A stretch of DNA of 47,760 nucleotides from SIG452 sp045541975 (lineage in GTDB: Bacteria > Bacillota > Clostridia > UMGS1840), in assembly GCA_045541975.1 (NCBI GenBank), contig JAZQKB010000013.1, forward strand, positions 1-47,760. The letters run 5' to 3'. Made by a program: the position numbers and the translations under genes. Below are positions 8,659-17,873 of the stretch, one piece after another (the first letter of the stretch is position 1; the number at the start of each line of letters is the position of its first letter). The notes beneath the pieces are model-generated. The model was given only the letters and a program-made list of their open reading frames with translations. It made no database searches and was not told where the DNA came from.

Positions 8659-9791
8659 TGCATATGCAGACAAAATCGGTTTATATTGCCGGCTCTACCG
8701 GTTCGATTGGAACTCAGGCGCTGGCAGTTTGTAAAAAACACGGCATCCGCGTGGCAGGACTTTCCTGTGGCAAAAATGCAGAACTTCTTTTGCACCAGGC
8801 AAAGGAATTTGGCGTAAAATATGTGCATATCGGTGATGAAGCCGGTTATCGGCTGTTAACAGAACAACTTCCGGACTGTGAAGTGAAAACAGGAGAGGAT
8901 GCACTTTGCCGTCAGATTGAAGAAAGTGATGCGGATACGCTGTTGGATGCGATTGTGGGCAGTGCAGGACTAAAACCTGCCATCGCAGGCATTCAGTCTA
9001 AAAAGAAACTGGCACTTGCTAACAAGGAAACCATTGTTTGTGCCGGTCAGCTCATTATGGATTTGGCAAAAGAGAATGGGGTCACGGTGTTTCCGGTAGA
9101 TTCGGAACATTCTGCAATTTTTCAAAGTTTGCTCGGCAACCGTGACTGTGATGTGAAACGTATCTTACTGACTGCATCGGGAGGACCGTTCTTTTTTAGA
9201 GATGACCTTTCCGCTGTTCGCCCCGAAGATGCCTTAAACCATCCTAACTGGGATATGGGCAACAAAATTACCATAGATTCTGCAACGCTGATGAATAAAG
9301 GCTTGGAAGTGATTGAAGCTTATCATTTATTCGGACATAAACCCATCAAAGTGCTTGTTCATCGGGAAAGCATTATTCATTCTATGGTGGAATATGTGGA
9401 TCATGCCATTATTGCACAACTTGGCACCCCTGATATGACCATTCCCATTCAGCTTGCGTTGACTTATCCCCAACGAGTGGAAAGCGATGCAGGGGAAGTG
9501 GATTTTGTGAAACTGGGAAAGCTAAGCTTTTACGAGCCGGATCCCGAAAAATTCCGTTGCCTTTCGCTGGCATACGAGGCTCTTGCCATTGGCGGTACCA
9601 TGCCTTGCGTGTTAAACGGTGCCAACGAAGTGGCTGTGGACGCCTTTTTAAAGGGGAAAATCGGCTTTTTAGATATTCCCCGCATCATTGAGTCTACGAT
9701 GAAGGCTCATACCGTGATTACCGACTACACGATGGACGATGTTCTTTTGGCAGACCGTTTTGCCAAAGAGTACGCCATGTCTTTACTATAA
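8658..9791 (+). CDS. dxr: 1-deoxy-D-xylulose 5-phosphate reductoisomerase
   Basis: First committed step of the MEP (non-mevalonate) isoprenoid pathway: NADPH-dependent conversion of DXP to MEP. About 377 residues. The N-terminal NADPH-binding motif GSTGSIGTQAL, NKETIVCAG, the metal/substrate motif PVDSEHSAIFQSL, SATLMNKGLEVIEAYHLF and HRESIIHSMVEY are all intact. ATG 8658 was chosen because AGGTGA (8645-8650) is seven bases upstream and the codon overlaps the cdsA stop; GTG 8655 and ATG 8664 are also in frame. The same operon also holds ispG, a later step of this pathway. Confidence 0.96.
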   Translation: MHMQTKSVYIAGSTGSIGTQALAVCKKHGIRVAGLSCGKNAELLLHQAKEFGVKYVHIGDEAGYRLLTEQLPDCEVKTGEDALCRQIEESDADTLLDAIVGSAGLKPAIAGIQSKKKLALANKETIVCAGQLIMDLAKENGVTVFPVDSEHSAIFQSLLGNRDCDVKRILLTASGGPFFFRDDLSAVRPEDALNHPNWDMGNKITIDSATLMNKGLEVIEAYHLFGHKPIKVLVHRESIIHSMVEYVDHAIIAQLGTPDMTIPIQLALTYPQRVESDAGEVDFVKLGKLSFYEPDPEKFRCLSLAYEALAIGGTMPCVLNGANEVAVDAFLKGKIGFLDIPRIIESTMKAHTVITDYTMDDVLLADRFAKEYAMSLL

Positions 9792-9809
9792 TTTGATGGA
9801 GGAACCCAA

Positions 9810-10829
9810 ATGACCGCAATCATTACCGCGATTTGTGTAATTTTAATCTTCGGTGTGATTATATTTATTCACGAGTTAGGGCATTTTCTTACGGCAAAAA
9901 TATTCGGTGTGAAAGTGCACGAATTTGCTATTGGCATGGGGCCAAAGCTGTTTGGCAAGCAAAAGGGAGATACCTTCTATTCTGTTCGCCTGATTCCGAT
10001 GGGTGGCTATGTGAAAATGGAAGGAGAGGACGAAAACTCTGAGGACCCCAAAGCCTTCTCCAATAAAAAGCCCTGGCAACGGTTTATCATTTTGTTTGCC
10101 GGCGCTTTTATGAATTTGTTGCTTGGTTTCGTATTACTTGTGACCTTAAATGCGGCAAGTCCCCGCTTACCTGCGATTCCAACCATGCAAGTGGTTTCTG
10201 TGCAGGAAGGAATGGGTGCTGAAACTGCCGGAATACTGGCAGGCGATAAAATTCTTGCAATCGACGGAAACCGCATCCATACACAACTTGATTTCAGCCT
10301 GGCATTAGACGGTAAGGATACTGTGAATGTGACTGTGGACCGTTCGGGTGAACAAACAACGCTCCCGGTAACACTGACGGAATATGAGGGCAGTAAGCGT
10401 CTTGGCATTATTCAGGCAGTGGAAGAAAAAAATGTGGGGAACGTGATTTCCTATTCCTTTTTTGAAACTTTTTCGATTATTAAACTGACTTATCAATCCT
10501 TTTTTGGCATGTTTAATGGCTCCGTTGCTGTGGATCAGATGTCGGGACCTGTGGGTATCGTCAGCGGTATTTCCAATGCGGCGCAGCGAGGCTTTTTTGA
10601 TGTGTTGTGGCTGGCAATTATTATCAGCTTAAATTTAGGAGTTGTAAACTTATTACCGCTTCCTGCTTTGGACGGCGGCAGAATTGTGTTCGTCCTCTGG
10701 GAAATGATTACCAAAAAGAAATTAAAACCCGAGCAGGAAGGCTTCATTCATTTTATTGGTTTTGTGATTCTCATTTTATTCATGCTTTATGTGACAAAGA
10801 ATGACATCATGCGATTGTTTGCAAGGTAG
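9810..10829 (+). CDS. rseP: RIP-type zinc metalloprotease, site-2 protease family
   Basis: Membrane-embedded protease that cuts transmembrane substrates such as anti-sigma factors (RseP/RasP type). The zinc site HELGHF is at residues 21-26 in the first membrane helix. A PDZ domain lies at about residues 125-200. The second catalytic motif NLLPLPALDGG includes Asp288. The length of 339 residues is usual. GGAGG precedes the ATG. Its place between dxr and ispG is the typical Firmicute order. Which substrate it cuts cannot be told from here. Confidence 0.95.
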   Translation: MTAIITAICVILIFGVIIFIHELGHFLTAKIFGVKVHEFAIGMGPKLFGKQKGDTFYSVRLIPMGGYVKMEGEDENSEDPKAFSNKKPWQRFIILFAGAFMNLLLGFVLLVTLNAASPRLPAIPTMQVVSVQEGMGAETAGILAGDKILAIDGNRIHTQLDFSLALDGKDTVNVTVDRSGEQTTLPVTLTEYEGSKRLGIIQAVEEKNVGNVISYSFFETFSIIKLTYQSFFGMFNGSVAVDQMSGPVGIVSGISNAAQRGFFDVLWLAIIISLNLGVVNLLPLPALDGGRIVFVLWEMITKKKLKPEQEGFIHFIGFVILILFMLYVTKNDIMRLFAR

Positions 10830-10832
10830 GAC

Positions 10833-10978
10833 TTGGAAAAAACTTACTCCCTTTGCAAATTTACGCTTCCTTGCGTACATCAAAGTACGCGGCGGTCGCT
10901 GAAATTCACAAATGAAGCAAGTTATATCCAGTCCGATGATATAGGATGGGATTGGAAAAACTTACTCCCTTTGCAAAA
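10833..10978. repeat. Intergenic repeat: 26-bp direct repeats around a long imperfect hairpin
   Basis: A sequence starting TTGGAAAAA and ending CTTTGCAAA occurs at 10833-10859 and again at 10952-10978, differing by one A. Between them, 10840-10861 and 10902-10923 form an imperfect inverted repeat, with a perfect inner hairpin (GCGTAC, 10873-10878, with GTACGC, 10885-10890). The block separates rseP from ispG inside the operon. It encodes nothing convincing. It looks like a small mobile or REP-like intergenic element; the second copy ends next to the ispG ribosome site. Confidence 0.65.
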
Positions 10979-10995
10979 CCACAGGAGGATTTCTT

Positions 10996-12054
10996 ATGAA
11001 ATTATCCCAAAAAGTAAAAATTGGGAACCTTTTTATCGGTGGCGGTGAAAAGGTTGCCATTCAGTCTATGACCAACACGCAAACTTCCAATGTGGAGGCA
11101 ACGGTCCAACAGATTCTATCTTTAGAGCGGTGCGGATGTGAAATTGTCCGTTCCACTGTCAATGATGAGGCTGCTGCCAAGGCGATTGGTAAAATTAAAG
11201 AACAAATTCATATTCCACTGGTTGCAGATATTCACTTTGACTACCGTCTGGCGATTTTAGCGGTGGAGCAGGGTGTGGATAAGGTTCGTATCAACCCGGG
11301 CAATATCGGAGACCGTGACCGTGTAAAACAGGTGGTGGATGTCTGCAAAAAGCACGGTGTTCCCATTCGGGTGGGAGTAAACGGAGGTTCGTTACCCAAG
11401 CCAATTTTGGAAAGATTTGGTGGGGTGACTCCCGAAGCCTTGATGGAAGCAGCAAAGGAACAGATTCAGGTTTTGGAAGAACTGGATTTTCATGATATTG
11501 TGCTGTCGCTGAAAGTGTCTGATGTGGAAAAAAACATAGCAGCGTACACCTTAGCAAGCGAAGTGTTCCCTTATCCGTTGCACTTAGGTGTGACCGAAGC
11601 GGGTGGCGGCATCTGGGGTGTTACCAAAAATGCTATTGGCATCGGCACATTACTTAGAAACGGAATTGGAGATACCTTAAGAGTGTCCTTAACCGAATCG
11701 GTGGAAGAAGAAATTGACGCTGCCAAAGCTATTCTTTCTGCCACCGGCAGACGTCAAGAGTGGGTAGAGGTGATTGCCTGTCCCACCTGTGGCAGAACAA
11801 AAATTGATATTATTTCGTTAGCAAAAGAAGTGAAAGAAAAAACAAAACATATCCATAAACCGCTGAAAGTTGCAGTGATGGGGTGCGTGGTAAACGGTCC
11901 CGGTGAAGCAAAGGATTGTCACATTGGTATCGCCGGCGGTGACGGGAAAGCAGTGTTGTTTGAAAAAGATGAAAACGGTATTTCCCAAATTACCAAAACC
12001 ATCCCGGAAGGTGAAATTGTACAAACTCTTTTAAGTAAAATTGAGCAAATGTAA
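10996..12054 (+). CDS. ispG: 4-hydroxy-3-methylbut-2-enyl diphosphate synthase (flavodoxin)
   Basis: Iron-sulfur enzyme of the MEP pathway that converts MEcPP to HMBPP. It has 352 residues, the length of the short bacterial form. The [4Fe-4S] ligands are clear: C262 and C265 in CPTCGRTKIDI, C297 in GCVVNGPGEA, and E304 in the same motif. The N-terminal TIM-barrel part starts KVKIGNLFIGGGEKVAIQSM. A strong AGGAGG lies before the ATG. It is separated from rseP by a repeat element of about 150 bases, which could uncouple its expression from the upstream genes. Confidence 0.96.
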   Translation: MKLSQKVKIGNLFIGGGEKVAIQSMTNTQTSNVEATVQQILSLERCGCEIVRSTVNDEAAAKAIGKIKEQIHIPLVADIHFDYRLAILAVEQGVDKVRINPGNIGDRDRVKQVVDVCKKHGVPIRVGVNGGSLPKPILERFGGVTPEALMEAAKEQIQVLEELDFHDIVLSLKVSDVEKNIAAYTLASEVFPYPLHLGVTEAGGGIWGVTKNAIGIGTLLRNGIGDTLRVSLTESVEEEIDAAKAILSATGRRQEWVEVIACPTCGRTKIDIISLAKEVKEKTKHIHKPLKVAVMGCVVNGPGEAKDCHIGIAGGDGKAVLFEKDENGISQITKTIPEGEIVQTLLSKIEQM

Positions 12055-12074
12055 GAAAAGAAAGGATTAGAACA

Positions 12075-13301
12075 ATGGAAAACGTATTTGATGTGTTACA
12101 GGAAAGAGGACTGATTGCTCAGACTACACATGAGGAAGAAATCAGAGAGTTATTGGGCAAAGAGAAGGTAACCTTTTATATCGGCTTTGACCCTACGGCA
12201 GATAGCTTGCATGTGGGACACTTTTTGCAAATGGTGGTTATGCGTCATATGCAGTTGCATGGACACAAGCCCATTGCTTTAGTTGGTGGCGGTACCGGAC
12301 ACATCGGTGACCCCTCCGGCAGAACTGATATGCGCCAGATGATGACCAAGGAAACCATTGACCACAACTGTGAATGCTTTAAAAAACAGCTGTCCAGCGT
12401 GGTGGATTTTTCCGATGACAAGGCAATTATGGTCAATAATGCAGATTGGCTGCTGGACTTAAATTATGTAGAATTTTTACGCGATATCGGTTCTTGCTTC
12501 TCTGTCAACAAAATGCTTCAGGCAGAATGTTTTAAGCAGAGATTGGAAAAGGGACTTTCCTTCTTGGAATTTAACTATATGCTGATGCAAAGCTATGATT
12601 TTTTGATGTTAAGCAGAAAATATGATTGTAAAATCGAGCTGGGCGGTGACGACCAGTGGAGTAATATTTTAGGAGGTCTGGAGCTTTGCCGCAGAAAAGA
12701 CCAGAAACAGGTTTACGGTATGACCTTCACGCTGCTTACCAACAGTGAAGGTAAGAAAATGGGAAAAACTGCTTCTGGTGCAGTGTGGCTTGACCCCAAC
12801 AAAACATCACCGTATGATTTCTATCAGTATTGGGTGAATGTTTCTGATGCCGATGTTATTAAATGTATTAAGCTTCTGACTTTTGTGCCGATGGACGAGG
12901 TTCGTAAAATGGAACAGTGGGAAGGCGCAGAACTCAATCAGGCAAAGAAAATTCTTGCTTACGAAGTGACTAAGTTAGTTCACGGTGAAGAAGAAGCCAA
13001 CAAGGTGAAGGCTGCAGCAGAAGCTGTATTTGGCGGAGGCGGTGTATCCCAGGATATGCCCACCAAAGAAATCGACGATTTCGGCGATTCCATCGGTATT
13101 TTGGATTTGCTTGCTAACACCGGTATTGTTCCTTCTAAAGGGGAAGCAAGAAGACTGATTCAGCAGAACGGCCTTTCCGTAGGGGATGACAAAGTTACCG
13201 ATCCCATGATGGCAGTGACCAAAGCAGACTTTGAAAAAGAAGGCTTTATCATTGTGAAAAAAGGCAAAAAAGCATTCTTTAAAGTAGTAATCAAAGGTTA
13301 A
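12075..13301 (+). CDS. tyrS: Tyrosyl-tRNA synthetase
   Basis: Charges tRNA-Tyr. It has 408 residues. The class I signatures are present: HVGH (residues 46-49, the HIGH motif) and KMGKT (228-232, the KMSKS loop). GGDDQWSNILGG binds tyrosine. The last 70 residues form the S4 RNA-binding domain (GIVPSKGEARRLIQQNGLSV). It lies 20 bases after ispG with AAAGGA before the ATG, so it probably reads through from the isoprenoid operon; no T-box leader is seen upstream, which is worth noting for a Firmicute tyrS. Confidence 0.97.
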   Translation: MENVFDVLQERGLIAQTTHEEEIRELLGKEKVTFYIGFDPTADSLHVGHFLQMVVMRHMQLHGHKPIALVGGGTGHIGDPSGRTDMRQMMTKETIDHNCECFKKQLSSVVDFSDDKAIMVNNADWLLDLNYVEFLRDIGSCFSVNKMLQAECFKQRLEKGLSFLEFNYMLMQSYDFLMLSRKYDCKIELGGDDQWSNILGGLELCRRKDQKQVYGMTFTLLTNSEGKKMGKTASGAVWLDPNKTSPYDFYQYWVNVSDADVIKCIKLLTFVPMDEVRKMEQWEGAELNQAKKILAYEVTKLVHGEEEANKVKAAAEAVFGGGGVSQDMPTKEIDDFGDSIGILDLLANTGIVPSKGEARRLIQQNGLSVGDDKVTDPMMAVTKADFEKEGFIIVKKGKKAFFKVVIKG

Positions 13302-13303
13302 TT

Positions 13304-13352
13304 GGAAAAGGGTTTCAGGCGTGAACGAAGTTTCGTGCCTGAACCTTCTTTT
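13304..13352 (+). terminator. Long hairpin after tyrS, probable terminator
   Basis: A long stem with a few bulges is centred on a GAA loop near 13327-13329; TTTCAGGC on the left and GCCTGAA on the right form its core. It is followed by TTCTTTT. It starts directly after the tyrS stop and ends before the next gene. Confidence 0.6.
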
Positions 13353-13370
13353 CATTACGAGTGTTGTGTT

Positions 13371-14174
13371 ATGAATTTAAAAGTAATGACCTTTAATATT
13401 TGCCATGGAGCAGACTACCAACAGCTTTTGGCAGATAATAAAAGTCCCAACGGTCCCATTAGCTTCGGTTATGAATTAACTGAAATATTAATGAGAGAAA
13501 AAAACGCCAATGAACTGCTCGCAATCTGGCATAACAGCGTTAACTTGGAACAAATTGCGGAGATCATCAATCAGCAGGATTGCGATATTATCGGATTAAA
13601 TGAGGTTCGTGGAGCGGGGGAGTCTCCCTGCTATTCCAATCAAGCAGAAATTCTGGGGAACTTAACCGGCAGACATCATGCCTTTGCCAAAGCGGTGGAT
13701 TTTCCGGGTGAGGGGAGCTACGGTGTTGCGTTATTATCTCGCTTTCCCATTTCTTCTGTGGAAACGGTTCGGATTCCATCTATGGAGGACACCACCAGAG
13801 AACCCCGTATTTTTTTAAAGGCAACAATTTTAACCCCCGAGGAAGTGACGGTGTTTATCAGTCATTTTGGTGGACATCCCCGTGAGCAGGAATTGGCAGT
13901 GGAAACCTTTTTGAAAGAATTTCAGCAAATGGTTACGCCTGTGATTCTAATGGGTGATTTTAATACCACTCCCAATGACGGGCGATTAGACGGCATTTAT
14001 GAAATGATGAACGAAGCATTTTTTAACCTAAACTCTTTTACGTTTCCGTCGTTTCATCCTGTTCGGAAAATTGACTATATTTTTGCATCCAAACCTGTTG
14101 CGTTTACCCATAGACAGGTTGTGACGGTCGGTGCTTCCGATCATTATCCTCTTTGTGCAGAGGTTTCATTTTAG
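13371..14174 (+). CDS. Endonuclease/exonuclease/phosphatase family protein
   Basis: The protein has 267 residues from ATG 13371. The EEP-fold motifs are in order: LKVMTFNICHG at the N-terminus, GLNEVRGAG with the metal-binding Glu, HFGGHP, GDFNTTPND and a C-terminal SDHYPLCAEV. The family includes DNases, sphingomyelinases and inositol-phosphate phosphatases, so the substrate is unknown. There is no signal peptide, arguing for a cytoplasmic hydrolase. The frame extends upstream to a TTG at 13302, but that stretch encodes the hairpin after tyrS and is unlikely to be translated. The Shine-Dalgarno is weak. Confidence 0.85.
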   Translation: MNLKVMTFNICHGADYQQLLADNKSPNGPISFGYELTEILMREKNANELLAIWHNSVNLEQIAEIINQQDCDIIGLNEVRGAGESPCYSNQAEILGNLTGRHHAFAKAVDFPGEGSYGVALLSRFPISSVETVRIPSMEDTTREPRIFLKATILTPEEVTVFISHFGGHPREQELAVETFLKEFQQMVTPVILMGDFNTTPNDGRLDGIYEMMNEAFFNLNSFTFPSFHPVRKIDYIFASKPVAFTHRQVVTVGASDHYPLCAEVSF

Positions 14175-14187
14175 AAGGAGAGATACT

Positions 14188-16416
14188 ATGACAGGACTCA
14201 CCGGTCAACAGGTTTTTGAAAAAACACAAAACAATCTGACCAATCATATGCCCAAGCCCAACACCCGAACCGGCTGGGATATCGTCAGAGAAAATGTGTT
14301 TACGTATTTTAATTTTTTAAATACCTTGATTTTCCTTTTGGTGCTCACCACGGGGAGTTTTAAGAATACCCTTTTTATGGGCGTAGTAATCTCCAACATT
14401 GTTTTAGGAATCGGTCAGGAGTTTTATTTAAGACGAAAACTAAATCAATTAAAATCCGTCCGTCAGCAGTATCACACGGTACTTCGTGACGGCAAAGAAG
14501 AAAAGATTCTCTCCGAAGACATTGTGTTGGAGGAGGTCGTATTATTAACGGCAGGAGAACAGATTCCCTGCGATATGGAAATTCTTGCAACCGATTATCT
14601 GGAAGTGAATGAATCTTTGATGACCGGAGAAGCGGACCCCGTTTCCAAAGTGAAAGGAGAATCTCTGATTTCCGGTAGTTTTGTGGTGGCAGGTTCCTGT
14701 TATGCAAAAGCAGTGAAAGTGGGAAAAGATACTTACTATGCAGGCATCATTGAAAGTGCAGGCTCCTATCAAAAAATGGAATCCCGCATTTTAACTGCCA
14801 TTGGCAAAATTATCCGTGTGATGTCTTATATCATTCTGCCCTTGGGAATTGTGCTGTTCTTATCCACTTTTTACAGAAACGGAACGGATTGGCAAACGGC
14901 TGTTATTTCCACAGCTGCAAGCATTATCGGTATGATTCCGTCCGGACTTTATCTGATTACCACCATTACCGCAGGTTCAGCGGTTTTAAAATTAGCCAAT
15001 AAAAAAGCGTTGGTGAACGATTTTTCCGCAGTAGAATGCTTAAGCCGTGTCACCACCGTTTGTTTAGATAAAACCGGTACGTTAACTACCGGCGAAATTA
15101 AGCTAAAAGAATTGATTTCTTATGATGATAACTCTGCAGAAATTCTGCGTCTGTTCTCCAAAGCTTTTGCTGTGAGAAATCCCACGATGGAGGGAATTTA
15201 TCAGGCTTTTGGCGATAAAACCAATCTCAGCTGGGATACTTTGGTTCCGTTTTCGTCACAGAGAAAGTATTCAGAAGTAGTAATCGGGGAACACTGTTAC
15301 CGATTGGGTGCTGCAGACCGTTTGGTCACTTCTTCGGATATCTTAAAAACCGTGGAAGAACATGTAGGCAAAGGCGACCGTGTGTTGGCATTGACCAAAA
15401 ACGGTGTGTGTATGGCGCTTGTGGTGATGAGTGATGTGCTGAAAAAAGATGCCCGTAGCGTGCTGGATTATTTCCGTACCGAGCAGGTGGACTTAAAAAT
15501 CATTTCCGGCGACCATCCTGAAACCGTTTCTGTGATTGCCAAACAACTTGGCTTTTTGGATTATGACCGTTATATTGATTTAAGCACACAGCCCAAAACA
15601 TTGGAACACTATCAGAAACTGGTGAAAACCTATTCCATTTTCGGACGTGTTACCCCAGATGAAAAGCGTCTTTTGGTGCAGGCGATGAAGAAAAATGGCG
15701 AAACGGTTGCCATGAGTGGTGACGGAGTCAATGACGTGTTAGCCTTAAAAGAAGCAGACCTTGCCATTGCGATGGCAAACGGTGCCCAGGCAGCAAAAGC
15801 TGTTGCTCAGGTGGTGTTAAGTGAATCTGATTTCACTCCCGTTCCTTTGATTTTAAAAGAGGGCAGACGGATTGTGAATAACATTGAGCGGGTAGCCAGT
15901 TTGTATCTTTTAAAAACCGGCTTTTCGTTGATTTTATCGTTTGTTTTTATTCTGCTGGGCACTGCATATCCCTTTGCCCCGATCAGTATGACAGTAATTG
16001 GTTCGTTAACCATTGGCATTCCGTCCTTTTTCTTAGCCATGGAACCTAACGACAAACCTGTGGGAGACGATTTCTTCGGCTCCGTGATGAGAGCCACAAT
16101 TCCCACTGCCGTTTTAATCGGTTTATTTGTTGGTTTTTTTGGACTTTTGGAAAAAATCGGATTTCTTACGGATCAAGATACCCTGTCCTTCTACGTAACT
16201 TCCTACTTTTCCTTTTTCCATCTGATGCAAACCAGTCTTCCTGTGAGCGTGTGGAAAATGACTGTGGTCATTGTGATGCTGGTGTTCTATTTTGTGATTT
16301 TATTTATTCCCAATCTGTTGCCTCTTGGAATACTGAGCGGTTCCGATTTTCTCTTGTTGGGAGCAACGATGCTGCTTGGAACTGTGTTATTATGCTGGTA
16401 TCACAAAGAACCGTAA
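14188..16416 (+). CDS. Cation-transporting P-type ATPase (CtpE-like)
   Basis: The protein has 742 residues and all P-type ATPase landmarks: TGEA (146-149, actuator loop), DKTGTLT with the phosphorylated Asp294, and the hinge motif GDGVND (511-516). There are about ten hydrophobic segments, with PSGLYLITTITAGSAVL just before the phosphorylation domain. There is no N-terminal heavy-metal-binding domain and no CPC motif, so it is not a copper or zinc exporter. The layout resembles mycobacterial CtpE, reported to import calcium; the ion here is inference. AGAAGGAGAG before ATG 14188 sets the start, 13 bases after the preceding gene. Confidence 0.85.
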   Translation: MTGLTGQQVFEKTQNNLTNHMPKPNTRTGWDIVRENVFTYFNFLNTLIFLLVLTTGSFKNTLFMGVVISNIVLGIGQEFYLRRKLNQLKSVRQQYHTVLRDGKEEKILSEDIVLEEVVLLTAGEQIPCDMEILATDYLEVNESLMTGEADPVSKVKGESLISGSFVVAGSCYAKAVKVGKDTYYAGIIESAGSYQKMESRILTAIGKIIRVMSYIILPLGIVLFLSTFYRNGTDWQTAVISTAASIIGMIPSGLYLITTITAGSAVLKLANKKALVNDFSAVECLSRVTTVCLDKTGTLTTGEIKLKELISYDDNSAEILRLFSKAFAVRNPTMEGIYQAFGDKTNLSWDTLVPFSSQRKYSEVVIGEHCYRLGAADRLVTSSDILKTVEEHVGKGDRVLALTKNGVCMALVVMSDVLKKDARSVLDYFRTEQVDLKIISGDHPETVSVIAKQLGFLDYDRYIDLSTQPKTLEHYQKLVKTYSIFGRVTPDEKRLLVQAMKKNGETVAMSGDGVNDVLALKEADLAIAMANGAQAAKAVAQVVLSESDFTPVPLILKEGRRIVNNIERVASLYLLKTGFSLILSFVFILLGTAYPFAPISMTVIGSLTIGIPSFFLAMEPNDKPVGDDFFGSVMRATIPTAVLIGLFVGFFGLLEKIGFLTDQDTLSFYVTSYFSFFHLMQTSLPVSVWKMTVVIVMLVFYFVILFIPNLLPLGILSGSDFLLLGATMLLGTVLLCWYHKEP

Positions 16417-16439
16417 CTACTACTGTTTGGAGATGAACT

Positions 16440-17573
16440 ATGATTTATTTGGATAATGCCGCTACTACCCGTCCTTATGACCGTGTTGTGGCGCGCGTAA
16501 CAGACGTTTTAACCAACCATTTCGGAAATCCGTCTTCTTTGCACCGGCTTGGAATGGATGCAGAAGACCTGATCAAAGAAGCTCGAAAAACCGTTGCCGC
16601 ATCCATTGGAGCAAAAGAAGGGGAAATCTATTTCACTCCTTCCGGCACGCTGGCAAATAATACGGCAATTTTTGGATATCTTCGCAGAAATAAGCATAAG
16701 GGCAACAAGGTGCTGATTTCTTCCGTGGAACACGCCTCGGTTTATAATATTGGTGTTCAACTTTTAAAGGACGGTTATCAGGTAGAATGGATTCCCATTG
16801 TGGAGGGGGAACCGGACTGGGCTTTTTTAGCAGAACAGTTGGATTCTCAGGTGGCACTGGTTAGTATAATGGCTGTCAATAATGAAACCGGTACCGTGTT
16901 TGACATCAGACGTGTGAAGCAGTTGATGACGGAAAAATCGCCGTTAGCAGTGCTGCATTCGGACTGCATTCAGGCGTATGGTAAGCTGGACATTCACGTC
17001 AGAGATTTTGGTGCAGACATGATGAGCTTTTCCGGTCATAAAATCGGTGCTCCAAAGGGAATCGGTGCCTTATATGTGAAAAAAGGAATCTTACTGGAAT
17101 CTCTTTATTTGGGAGGCGGGCAGGAGGAAGGCCTGTTTTCCGGCACTGAAAATGTGGCGAATATTGTTGCTTTTTCGGAAGCAGTAAAAATTCATAAGGA
17201 AGAACGGCCTATTGAAAGAATCCGAGAACTTTCCAACCTGTTTGTAGAGCTTCTTTCCAAAGAGATTCCCATCAACAGTAAAAATTCTTTGGGCACGGTT
17301 ATCAATGTGTCTATGAATCTTCGCTCGGAAATTGTTTTGCATATGTTGGAGAGCGAAGACATTTATGTGTCTTCCGGTTCCGCTTGCTCAGAAAAGAAGG
17401 GTGGCAGTAACCGTGTGCTGGAAGCATTTTCTGTTCCGAAAGCTATGCAGGATACTGCTATCCGTGTGTCATTTTCTCATCGGAATACGGAGGAAGAAAT
17501 TCGTTTTGCAGCAGAAAAAATGAACCAAATCTATGAAAAGAACAAAAAAAGCAAAAAAAATGAAAAACTTTAA
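16440..17573 (+). CDS. Cysteine desulfurase, NifS/IscS-type
   Basis: PLP enzyme that removes sulfur from cysteine for Fe-S clusters or tRNA thiolation. It has 377 residues. The N-terminus is MIYLDNAATT; PSGTLANNTAI, SSVEHASV and NNETGTV follow. The PLP lysine is K201 in FSGHKIGAPKG, and the catalytic Cys316 is in SSGSACSE. No IscU or ThiI gene adjoins, so the sulfur acceptor is unknown. It is the last gene before the rpmH promoter and ends in a Lys/Asn-rich tail. It follows the ATPase by 23 bases, with TTGGAG as ribosome site. Confidence 0.93.
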   Translation: MIYLDNAATTRPYDRVVARVTDVLTNHFGNPSSLHRLGMDAEDLIKEARKTVAASIGAKEGEIYFTPSGTLANNTAIFGYLRRNKHKGNKVLISSVEHASVYNIGVQLLKDGYQVEWIPIVEGEPDWAFLAEQLDSQVALVSIMAVNNETGTVFDIRRVKQLMTEKSPLAVLHSDCIQAYGKLDIHVRDFGADMMSFSGHKIGAPKGIGALYVKKGILLESLYLGGGQEEGLFSGTENVANIVAFSEAVKIHKEERPIERIRELSNLFVELLSKEIPINSKNSLGTVINVSMNLRSEIVLHMLESEDIYVSSGSACSEKKGGSNRVLEAFSVPKAMQDTAIRVSFSHRNTEEEIRFAAEKMNQIYEKNKKSKKNEKL

Positions 17574-17581
17574 AAAATCAC

Positions 17582-17610
17582 TTGACATTTTTAAGGTTAT
17601 CCGTTATAAT
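17582..17610 (+). promoter_or_regulatory. Promoter of rpmH
   Basis: Perfect TTGACA (17582-17587) and TATAAT (17605-17610) with a 17-base spacer, giving a leader of about 110 bases before rpmH. The leader is AT-rich. No DnaA box cluster is seen here. Confidence 0.9.
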
Positions 17611-17725
17611 ATTCAGTGCTAAAATTGATAAATATTGTTCATTTGAATCAAAGTTTGGCAATTCCTTACCAAAGGAAACATGAAATTGTTAAAGTAATCA
17701 ATGATATATTTGGAGGTGCAAAAAC

Positions 17726-17860
17726 ATGAAAAGAACTTATCAGCCCAAGAAAAGACAGAGAAAAAGAGAACACGGTTTCTTCAAAAGAATGAGAACCAGA
17801 AACGGTAGAAAAATCTTAGCTAGAAGAAGAGCAAGAGGCAGAGTTAGTCTTAGCGCATAA
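17726..17860 (+). CDS. rpmH: 50S ribosomal protein L34
   Basis: A 44-residue, very basic protein starting MKRTYQPKKRQRKREHGFF and ending in RARGRVSLSA, a textbook L34. TGGAGG lies before the ATG. It opens the rpmH-rnpA-yidD-yidC-jag cluster, which in most Firmicutes sits beside dnaA; here a cysteine desulfurase gene precedes it. Confidence 0.97.
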   Translation: MKRTYQPKKRQRKREHGFFKRMRTRNGRKILARRRARGRVSLSA

Positions 17861-17873
17861 TTCATAAGATAAG

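Noticed and set aside
13302..13370. N-terminal extension of the endonuclease-family protein from TTG 13302
   Set aside because: The stretch forms the tyrS terminator hairpin and the encoded residues do not resemble the family N-terminus.
17574..17725. Possible replication origin upstream of rpmH
   Set aside because: No cluster of TTATCCACA-like boxes and no dnaA nearby; the gap holds only a promoter and an AT-rich leader.
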